DNA from: Rosa chinensis
Lineage: Eukaryota; Streptophyta; Magnoliopsida; Rosales; Rosaceae
Direction: 5' to 3'
Length of the DNA stretch: 64,000 bases
NCBI RefSeq assembly: GCF_002994745.2
Contig: NC_037093.1
Coordinates: forward strand, 18,673,555-18,737,554
The notes beneath the pieces were generated by a model. It saw nothing but the letters and a program-made list of their open reading frames with translations. It did no database searches and was not told the DNA's origin. The first letter of the stretch is position 1, and every line of letters starts with the position of its first letter. Of this stretch, positions 55,340-64,000 are shown one piece after another. The translations under genes were made by a program, and so were the position numbers.

Positions 55340-55799
55340 GGTAAGTACTACATCTTAGTATTTTGTGTTTGGGCTTGAACTAGAGTACTTCAAATGATCG
55401 AGTTCATTAAAATGAATACAAAATTCGTTTATTTTTCTTTGCATTCTCTTTTTACTTTTAGACCTCGTTTGTTTCACAGATTTAAGGCCTTGGGAAAGGA
55501 AAGTTATTCCTTTCCTTTGTTTGGTAACTACAGAGTCCGGAAATGCTTCCTGACATAGGAAAAAGTTGGGGGTTAAACTCATTCCACTCAAACTCCATGG
55601 GATTGATTTTCTCATCCCATTTCCCAGCATTAATTACAAAAAATTTGGACAACAATACCCCTGCCCAAATATGCTATTGCCAAATTTACTCATTGGAATG
55701 TCTTCGAATTCTGAGCCTCTTTCACGCTCACGCATTCGCGCCTCTTTAATCACTTACACACTCACTCATTCCAAAAGTTCTTTATCAGAGGAGACGAAC

Positions 55800-57093
55800 T
55801 GAATTATCTTCACTCACAAAGAAGTCATATGTTCTCATCAGTCTCGCACGACAACTTTCATTCAGGTATGTATGATATATAAATCCATTATCTATGTTTT
55901 TTTTGTGATTGGGTGTATGATTTGTTTCTTCGTCTTCTTCAGCTTTCATTCGGCTCACTCTTCCTTTACAATCAGCTTTTTCTCTCCTAAGTAATCAAAG
56001 GTCAGGCCCTAATTCTCTAATCTTGTTCATAATATGATTGGGTTCTCTTAGCTTACTTTGGCGTGTTTCTATTTGTGTATGAACTGAGAATTGTTTGGTT
56101 GATGAGGATTAGAAAAGGGTAATTTTGATTATGTTGTTTGAGTGTTGTGGTGGGGTTTGTTAAGTAATGGAAAAGGTAAAGTGGACCCAAGCTAGAGGAT
56201 TGGTTTTCTGGAATACCTAATTGATGGAAATAGAATAGAATAGATTCTTTTCTCTGTTTGATTGTGGGTTTGTTTTGTTTGTGCTTGATTTTGGTTATGT
56301 ATGATGGATGCTGTAAGTTGAAATTATGAATTTTGGGTTACTTCAACTGTTCTGCTCCATTGTAATTTTCCCCTAATTTGTTCTGCTTGATTGCGAGCTC
56401 TTACAATTTTGATCATTTAGGGTGTTCAAGGGTTGTTCTTGTGCTATACCACTCATGTTAGGTTTTGATCCAATAATTATATGCTATTGATTTGTTCTGT
56501 TTGTTCTTCGCAAAAATATTGCTTTGAGCTTAAAGCCATTTCTGGTATGTTCTCAGAGCGTTGTATGGGAGTCATTATCTTATGACATTAGCGTCTTTAG
56601 AATTCTTTTCTTAATTGATCCATAATTTTGTTGTTACTTCATTTTGGTCTTGCTCATACAAAAATGGGGAACAAATTAACATAATACAACTTTAGGGGTC
56701 TTGTTCCTGCAACATGTCTACTAAGCCTTTCTTGGGTCTTCTCATGATTGTAAGTTATTCACTGATTATGCATGAAGTTGCTACTTTTGTGCTGGTTTTG
56801 TTGGTCGATGATTTGTTGGGGTGGGTAGGCTATGTTTCAGTTACCTATTTCTAAATTAAGAGGATTAAAATAATGGTACTTGTAGGCATGATAAAGACTG
56901 TTTTAATACCTTTAATCTTGTCATTGCTTCTTTCCTTTAGTTGAAGTTGCATCATATAACCAAAAACCAAGTCAATTTGCAATGGGTGCTAGAAGCCTAG
57001 AATTCTATGCTCTAATGCAAAACATAAGAGTGATATGATATTTATGTTAGCTTTGTTGTTGTATGTGTTAGTTGTTTATCATTACTTTTCATG
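55800..57093 (+). other. Left interior of the PIF-like element
   Basis: T-rich, stop-rich sequence with pyrimidine-AG tracts resembling intron ends; no supported coding exon. It may derive from a captured 5' UTR, but I see no protein. Confidence 0.4.
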
Positions 57094-57710
57094 GTGCATT
57101 TTAGGCCACATAATATGGCCCTTGGGCCCTAAGCCCGCCCGGCCCGTAGGGCCGAAGCCCGGCCCGGCCCTTCCATTAGGGCGGGCCGGCCCGACCCTTT
57201 TTTATTTAGGGTAGGGTATGGGTCACACAAATAAAGCCCGGCCCTACCCTACGGCCCGGCCCGATTGAGCCCGTAAGGGCTAGGCCCGGCCCGGCCCTAA
57301 CCCGGCCCTAAAATTTATATTTTATTTTTGTTATTTTCTATTACATGTGTTATATGTATAAAAGTAATAAAACTATGGAAGTGTAGAAAATTATTTCAAT
57401 CTACCATATTAGGAAATGAGTCTTTTAAATTGAGCCATATTTTGAGAAGAAAAATATAATTTTTTTTAAAGAATTAACCGTTAATTCGGCAAAAACGCCG
57501 CCGTTTTAATATAATCTTATGGGTATTTTAATATTTACCAATAATTACTGTTAACTAATTAACTGTAATAATTACAAAGCTATTATTTCAAATTGGACAA
57601 TATATTCATGTAATACCAATTTTGAAATAAATCAAGTAATCAACATAACTAAAAATAATCAATTGGTCGAGTTGAAACCTTTTTACCAATGTAATGTTAA
57701 CTTCTTAATG

Positions 57711-59735
57711 AGCAAAATGGGGGACGAAATGGAATTTTTTAAAATGAACCGATGGATGTTGTTTGCATATGAATATATGTTAGTGGTAGAAATTTCAACA
57801 ATTTCCGCATTCGGTTGGACCTCGATCTACCCGGTCAACTCAATACCCTAAATAGAACATAAAACAAATATGTTCTTAACCAGTCCTTGGCAATTCACTT
57901 TTTTCGATCTTTCAGCTCCCACACTCTCATGGGTAGGGGGTCTATTTATGGATGTCAAAATTCCGCAACGTTTGTCCGCGTATAGTGCCGCTCCTCTTAG
58001 GGAAGTTTGCTTGTGCAAAGCGTTGACCACTCCATTAGGTGCCTTATTCACGGCGGATCGGCCTAATTTCTTTACACAATACCTATCACTATTGTATAAA
58101 CATATAAGAATTTTCAGATTGATCGATTTTCGTTTCAAAATTTTTGGATCGCATATAATCCTTATATGTCTTGTAATGTAGTATATATAACTAGTTTATT
58201 AGGCTTGTTACCCTCCATGAGCAAAATGAGGGACGAAATGGAATTTTTTAAAATGAACCGCTGGATGTTTTTTTCATATGAATATATGTTAGTGGTAGAA
58301 ATTTCAACAATTTCCGCATTCGGTTGGACCTCGATCTACCCGGTCAACTCAAGACCCTAAATAGAACATAAAACAAATATGCTCTTAACCGGTCCTTGGC
58401 AATTCACTTTTTTCGATGTTTCAGCTCCCACACTCTCATGGGTAGGGGGTCTACTTATGGATGTCAAAATTCCGCAACGTTTGTCCGCGCATGGTGCCGC
58501 TCCCCTTAGGGAAGTTTGCTCGTGCAAAGCGTTGACCGCTCCGTTAGGTGCCTTATTCACGGCGGATCGGCCTAATTTCTTTACACAATACCTATCACTA
58601 TTGTATAAACATATAAGAATTTTCCGATTGATCGATTTTCATTTCAAAATTTTTGGATCGCACATAATCCTTATATGTCTTGTAATGTTGTATAACTAGT
58701 TTATTAGGCTTGTTACCCTCCATGAGCAAAATGGGGGACGAAATGGAATTTTTTTAAAATGAACCGCTGGATGTTGTTTTCATATGAATATATGTTAGTG
58801 GTAGAAATTTCAACAATTTCCGCATTCGGTTGGATCTCGATCTACCCGGTCAACTCAATACCCTTAATAGAACATAAAACAAATATGCTCTTAACCGGTC
58901 CTTGGCAATTCACTTTTTTCGATCTTTCAGCTCCCACACTCTCATGGGTAGGGGGTATATTTATGGATGTCAAAATTCCGCAACGTTTGTCCGCGCATGG
59001 TGCCGCTCCCCTTAGGGAAGTTTGCTTGTGCAAAGCGTTGACCGCTACATTGGACGCCTTATTCACGGCGGATCGGCCTAATTTCTTTACACAATACCTA
59101 TCAATGTTGTATAAACATATGAGAATTTTCAGATTGGTCGATTTTCATTTCAAAATTTTTGGATCTCACATAATCCTTATATGCCTTGTAATGTAGTATA
59201 ACTAGTTTATTAGGCTTGTTACCCTCCATGAGCAAAATGGGGGACGAAATGGAATTTTTTTAAATGAACCGCTGGATGTTGTTTTCATATGAATATATGT
59301 TAGTAGTAGAAATTTCAGCAATTTCCGCCTTCGGTTGAACCTCGATCTACCCGGTCAACTCAATACCCTAAATAGAACATAAAACAAATATGCTCTTAAT
59401 CGGTCCTTGGCAATTCATTTTTTTCGATCTTTCAGCTCCCACACTCTCATGGGTAGGGGGTCTACTTACGGATGTCAAAATTCCGCAACGTTTGTCCGCG
59501 CATGGTGCCTCTCCCCTTAGGGAAGTTTGCTTGTGCAAAGCGTTGACCGCTACTTTGGACGCCTTATTCACGGCGGATCGGCCTAATTTCTTTATACAAT
59601 ACCTATCACTATTGTATAAACATATAAGAATTTTCAGATTGGTCGATTTTCATTTTAAAATTTTTGAATCGCACATAATCCTTATATGCCTCGTAATGTA
59701 GTATAACTAGTTTATTAGGCTTGTTACCCTCCATG
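57711..59735 (+). repeat. Four tandem copies of a 505-509 bp unit
   Basis: Units begin at AGCAAAATG at 57711, 58220, 58725 and 59231, and the array ends near 59735. Copies are very similar, with scattered substitutions and few indels. Each contains TCGATCTACCCGGTCAACTC, CACACTCTCATGGGTAGGGG and CACGGCGGATCGGCCTAATT. The high copy similarity suggests recent amplification or gene conversion. Confidence 0.92.
58759..59196 (+). other. 145-codon open frame in the third 505-bp unit (doubtful gene)
   Basis: The frame MNRWMLFSYEYMLVVEISTI through LTGPWQFTFFDLSAPTLSWV and KIPQRLSAHGAAPLREVC to FHFKIFGSHIILICLVM spans most of the unit. In the other three copies the same frame has one stop (TAA for TTA) at the equivalent of 58862, leaving a 103-106 codon frame. 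Replacements between copies are frequently non-synonymous, arguing against selection. It resembles no family I know. Most likely it is non-coding satellite DNA with a chance frame. Confidence 0.25.
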
Positions 59736-60354
59736 AGCATTGTCAGATTGATCAATTACCATTTCGAAATTTTTGGCCCGCCCGAATAAGCCATATTTTT
59801 TTTTCTATTTTTTAATTACGTTTCTCTTTTTTCTATAATATGCAATTTATCTCTTTCTTTGTAATTGATTTCATAAGTTTTGTTTTCTTTAATTTCTATT
59901 TTCTTTGTTAGACAACAATTAATATTGGGAGATTTATATAGATAGTTAATTGAATATAACCACCTTAAGTAATATTAATAAATGTTATAAGTTACAAGTA
60001 TTATATTAATATAAAATATGTTCAATAAAAAACAATGAGTCTTATATCACCAATATATACCATTAAGCCATATTTTGAGAAGAAAAAAATAATGTTTTTT
60101 TTTTTGTTAAACAAAATAAGGCCCTTTTTGGCCCATTTCAGCCCTATTTGGCCCTATTTGAGGGCCGGCCCTTTCGGCCCTAACGGATCGGGCTTTTCGG
60201 GCGGGTAAGGGTTAGCATATTTAAGCCCTGGCCCGACCCTACCCGGCCCTAAATTTTGTTGACTTTGACTAGGCCCGGCCCGGCCCGACCCTAAGCCCTA
60301 AAATTTAGGGTAGGGCTGGCCCTAGCCCGGCCCATGATGACCCCTAGTGCATTT

Positions 60355-61245
60355 GAATAGCCAATGCCCTTGAGGCTGCAAAAGGTTATTCCACTACAAT
60401 AATTTATTCTACAGCAAAAGCTTCTTTTTCTGCAAATGAACACTTCCTACCTATTTGGCTCACACTTCTTATAGTTTAGTTTTAGTACTTATCAAAAAGC
60501 ATAAGATATATTGTTTTAAAAATGCAATATAGTGGCTATAAAAATCGAGAAAAAGCTAAAGGGTAACTTTTAGTCCACAACCTGTCATATTTGCAAAAAA
60601 AAAATTTGTACTCCATTTCTCATCCATTTAAAAGATCAGTGCATCAGAAATATCAGGGAAGCAGTTAGCATGTCAACTATGGGACATTATGCATTTTAGA
60701 CTCTTCATTGGTATCGGTTATACTTTTTCTTTAACTCTTTTTCTGGCAACCAATCAAAGTCATTTTATTTGTTTGCTTCTTTTTCAGGTTATGAATTAAT
60801 TTGATAGACAATATCCAGATTATACTGCTTTTTTTCCCCCTTAAACAAATCAAATCAAATCAAATCAAATATACAAATATGAACGTGTAACATACATGAT
60901 AATGTAAACAAGAGTACTGTGACTAGTAAAATGCTCCAGAAACTTGACTATCAAGTCAGTACTGTTTCTTCGGGGTTTGATTGATTGAGTACCCTTAGAA
61001 GTGTTGAAAATTCATTCCAGGTTGTTGTTTTTATTTTAATATAGAAGGGTATTATTGAAACATTGATATATTTTTACTTTCCTTTCCTGCACCAACCAAA
61101 CATCGGAATGGAAATCAAATGGTCTTTCCTGGATAATTTCCCTGCTTTACCAAATACAGGAAAGGAAACCTGACTGGAACTTTAGTTTCCCTTCCCCACA
61201 GGAAAGCAAAGGGAATTAATTTCCCTTCTGTGAACCAAACGAGGC
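60355..61245. other. Right interior and end of the PIF-like element
   Basis: AT-rich, non-coding, with a short AAATC pentamer repeat (60845-60870) and the subterminal CTTTCCTTTCCTG words near the right end. Confidence 0.5.
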
Positions 61246-61248
61246 TAA

Positions 61249-63104
61249 GGAGATTATGGAAAAGACTTAATCTATGGCATTTGGACCTAAATATCCATGG
61301 AACTTGTAGACAATACAGAAAAGCTTATCAATAAGGAAACATATTGGGATTGATTCATGGAGCAACTTTATTAATGGTGCTTCCTTAACATCGGCTAATT
61401 GGCTTATGTGGGTTTTATGGACTCAATGCCTTTTAAGACATGAAAGTTAAAGGAGAGAATTGCTTATCAAGACATAGAGAATTTGTAACATTATGAGATT
61501 AATCAACAATCATCCACCACGATTATCTATAGTTGTGTGGCGTCTTTTTAATGATAAATTACCTACTGATATACAGCTTCAAAGATGGGGTATCTCAAAA
61601 ATACATGTTTGCTAGCTTTGTACTTCTGGCTATAGAATACTCAATTATTCGTCACTTGTTACCTACTGATATACAGCTTCAAAGATGGGGTATCTCAAGA
61701 ATACATGTTTGCTAGCTTTGTACTTCTGGCTATAGAATACTCAGTTATTCGTCACTTGCTTGTTTGCACAACATGTTTGACAATGGTTGGTATGTTGTTG
61801 TGGCCTTGTGGGACTATCTTACCAACAAGTGACACTATTGGTGAGTTATTTACCTCCATCATTAATAAGTGTTCCTCTCCCCAAGTAAAAAGTACATGGC
61901 TTGCCAGTAGTCGGTATACTCTTATGTCTATATGGAAAGCATGCAATAAGCTTCTATTTGAGGACAAGTGCCCTTCGCTCATGTGAATATTTTGCTCTCT
62001 AAAGGCTTGACTTACTTTGCTGCTCCTTATATGTTGGAAAATTCAAATGGTTTGGTAGACTCTCAGTTGTTGGTTAGGCAACCTATTCTTAAAACTCAAG
62101 TAACGCCTCAGTTAGTTTTCTAGCACCCTCCAATTTTTCATTGGATTAATTTAAATACTAATGGTCTTACGAAGGGTAATCCAGGACCTGCAACTTGTGA
62201 TTGTGTTTTTCGAGACACCCATGGTTGCTATATTGGTTGCTATTAATGTCAAACAAAGTTTAGGACACAAATCTATCTTTTACTCGAAGCTTATGGGTGT
62301 GATCATCATGATCAAATATGCTTTCCAATATGGTTGGCAATGCCTTTGGCTTGAAAGTGATTTTACTAGTGTACGTAATTGCATGCATTAACTCTTCATC
62401 ATTTGTTCCACCTTGGCCACTTCAAACCACATGGCTCACTTGCTTAGCACGTATTTGAGCAATGATCTTTCAGTATTGTTCCCATATTTTTCTGAATGAA
62501 GATAAGGTGGCTGATAGAATGACAAACACGGTTTACTCGCTAATATTCCTCCTTATCATTGTATGGATTAGAAGGTCATATATGAGTCCATAACTTATTT
62601 TGTAATAGCCCTTTGACCTAGTTTGCTCTTCCATTTCTTAGTCGGAGCACTCCTATGTTAGCAGGACATTTCCTGCAAGAACTAGGTTTGAGTTAGTGTG
62701 ATTTGGGATTCCCTTACCTTCGTCATGTTTAATTTCCTTTTCTGCATGGGTTGGTGTTGGGACTATATCCACATAGGCTGTTATATATTCTACACTTTTT
62801 CTCTTAATGCAAAAAATAGTGACTATTGCTTGGACTTGAAAATGCATTGGGTTATCTGGTTTACTTGTAAAGCTTAGAGCCAATGGCTTCTCTTAACTGA
62901 TGGTGCAACTTTTTATTTTCCATTGTGTTGCTTTGCCAATTGTTTATCTCGAAGTTGGAAAAATTTGTGGTTCAAATTTAATTTTTTTTTTTTTCACTTT
63001 CTCTTGTGTCTTTATTTTTAGCTCTCGGGTAATGTTTATGTGCCCCCCTTCTTTAATTAAGTTGTATTTTTATTTTTATGTTATTAATAAAATAAAAATA
63101 AAGG
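61249..63104 (+). pseudogene. Decayed L1-type LINE, zf-RVT and RNase H parts
   Basis: Readable pieces are VVWRLFNDKLPTDIQLQRWG (zf-RVT) near 61530-61600 and INLNTNGLTKGNPGPATCDC through FRDTHGCYIGCY (RNase H, with the catalytic Asp changed to Asn) at 62145-62245. Later pieces continue towards EDKVADRMTN near 62500-62525. Many stops and frame changes occur, and a 100-base tandem duplication lies in the zf-RVT part. The 3' UTR ends in an A-rich AATAAAATAAAAATAAA at 63087-63103. It belongs to a different subfamily from the LINE at 52441. Confidence 0.72.
61559..61758 (+). repeat. 100-bp tandem duplication in the LINE
   Basis: Two copies beginning TTACCTACTGATATACAGCT, start to start exactly 100 bases apart, differing at a few positions. 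Confidence 0.92.
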
Positions 63105-63400
63105 GATAGGCGGTGGGTTTTCAGAGTATGGCAAACCTCTCTTTTTTGGGATTGGGGGTGAGACGACTCGTTTGCCTCCGAGGAGCTAATATCGCCTAAT
63201 CATTTCATATATCGTTTGCCTCCGAGGAGCTAATATCGCATAATCCTTTATTTGATTATAAAAACAAAAAACAGTCATTACTACATAGAGAAATGTTCTA
63301 ATTTTATGAGTTTTATGTTTTCCTTAATTTTCTGAGTCATTACCACGTGATAACGACCAAGCTTCCAAACAACTCCTACTTCTCCAAACTCTCTTCATAT
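63105..63400. other. Non-coding segment with a 44-bp direct repeat
   Basis: TCGTTTGCCTCCGAGGAGCT recurs at 63168 and 63212 (period 44). Otherwise AT-rich, with nothing else supported. Confidence 0.6.
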
Positions 63401-63680
63401 CCCTTTCAAACAAAAAACTCTCCTCATATCATCTTCATTATGACGTACAGTGGATATCAAAATATCATTTGCATACAGAACCAATGGTCATGAAACTTTG
63501 GGATGCCAAATATTAAACAATATTGTCTTAAGCACATTAGTCTTCACAGGTCATCAAGAACCCTTGTTCAACAGAAGATGACCCAAAAGATTGTGAGTTT
63601 TGCAAACTTGAAGTTGTTTTTTATAAATTTCTTCACTAATCTTCACATAGGTTATGTTGCCATGCACAATAGCTAGAGGC
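63400..63680 (-). pseudogene. Ty1/copia reverse-transcriptase remnant
   Basis: The minus strand reads ISEEIYKKQLQVCK (compare the copia EEVYMxQPPGF...VCKL block), then after deletion and decay PLVLYANDILISTVRH, which corresponds to the catalytic YVDD box with V-to-A and D-to-N changes. Weak but in the expected order. Lineage cannot be assigned. Confidence 0.5.
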
Positions 63681-64000
63681 AACCCTAGGTTGGCATTTAG
63701 AGGAGCGCACGTGACGCACATTCCATTTTACATAAGAGTATATAGAATTTCTCTATCTTTATCTTCCCACCTTTTATTTTTTTATTTTTGCTATTCTTGG
63801 TCTTTCTTATTTTATGAGAGCGGTCTTGGCCTAGTCCCTCACTGTCCACTTCTTGTACTTGATTACTTTCTTTTAATAATAGCTTTGGTGAGAGGCATAT
63901 AATGGCCTCCCGGATGTAGCGCTTACCTTCGGAGTTCTGTAGGTGCTTAGACATTCCTCTCAAACTGCCGTAGAAAAGTTAATATTGTCTTATCTTTGAT
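63681..64000. other. Right edge, unassigned
   Basis: T-rich DNA without a supported gene. Short open frames here have no recognisable content. Confidence 0.4.

Larger units (their letters stand above)
57102..60346. mobile_element. hAT-like element carrying a 505-bp satellite
   Basis: Ends TAGGCCACATAATATGGCC and GGCCCATGATGACCCCTA (imperfect inverted repeats) lie within the perfect 8-base duplication GTGCATTT (57094-57101 and 60347-60354). Subterminal regions on both sides are packed with GGGCCGGGCC-type words, possibly transposase sites. No transposase is seen. About 2 kb of its 3.2 kb is a four-copy tandem repeat. Confidence 0.82.
55461..61245. mobile_element. PIF/Harbinger-like element hosting a hAT element
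   Basis: Inverted ends GACCTCGTTTGTTTCACAG and CTGTGAACCAAACGAGGC, flanked by TTA on the left and TAA on the right (not a perfect match). GGAAAGGAAA-rich subterminal sequence is present at both ends. Excluding the nested hAT element it is about 2.5 kb without a recognisable transposase. The superfamily is inferred from the ends. Confidence 0.6.

Noticed and set aside
55800..57093. A host gene with 5' UTR and introns
   Set aside because: Pyrimidine tracts look intron-like, but no open coding exon follows and the stretch lies inside a transposon.
57870..58181. Possible real small-protein family in the 505-bp units
   Set aside because: Not listed as a gene: differences between units are often amino-acid changing, and the flanks are equally conserved.
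63654..63902. 82-codon plus-strand frame at the right edge
   Set aside because: Low-complexity Leu/Phe/Ser-rich translation of T-rich DNA, and its start overlaps the copia remnant on the other strand.

Overview
The window is nuclear DNA from a flowering plant, probably a eudicot. It is a repeat-dense, heterochromatin-like block, and I could support no intact host gene anywhere in it. The evidence is the density of plant-type transposons: Ty3/gypsy elements of Tekay-, Athila- and Tat-like type, a SIRE-like Ty1/copia element, CACTA, Mutator-like, hAT and Tourist-like DNA elements, and L1-type LINEs. The LTR style recalls Rosaceae, but that is only an impression.

Layout. At 1-3595 is the 5' end of a minus-strand Ty3/gypsy element (gag start, primer site, 3-kb LTR) that cuts off the left side of an Athila-like element. 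The Athila-like element, also minus strand, runs from its 5' LTR (49889-51979) through gag and protease (46356-49699) and resumes with reverse transcriptase at 3596-4192. Between the two halves, one insertion event followed by many others has added 42 kb. A coding-free LTR element ('X', 4193-46350, target duplication ATGAT) contains in turn: a Tourist-like MITE; CACTA element A (8497-17628), which holds a very young coding-free LTR element (LARD, 11967-16662); a deleted SIRE-like copia element ('Y', 17780-38046, duplication GGATT), whose 5' LTR took a poly(A)-tailed retroposon that then took a Tat-type gypsy element (18095-29816, duplication GCATC), and whose 3' LTR took a solo LTR (34995-37584); and a Mutator-like element (38478-44960) holding a MITE and CACTA element B (39351-44001). 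Target-site duplications at nearly every junction support this order, and LTR divergence estimated by eye agrees (X oldest, Tat younger, LARD nearly identical).

At 51980-64000 are two decayed LINEs (52441-54206 and 61249-63104), several hAT-type elements (one carrying four 505-bp tandem repeats, one 720-bp MITE, one truncated MITE), a PIF/Harbinger-like 5.8-kb element, and a copia reverse-transcriptase remnant at the right end.

How the parts relate. The Tat-type element is the only one here with a recognisable full gag-pol (one reading frame broken only by stop codons). It also has a spliced antisense gene upstream of its 3' LTR. X and LARD encode nothing recognisable, but they end in the same terminal module as the Tat element (a conserved AACTCCCCAACCAAGA block, a G-rich polypurine tract, then TGTACATA), and LARD carries a fossil copy of the Tat 3' end, so both look like derivatives mobilised by Tat enzymes. 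The two CACTA elements are relatives that carry host-gene-like exons, including a TGA-type bZIP exon in A and a Walker A exon of an AAA ATPase in B.
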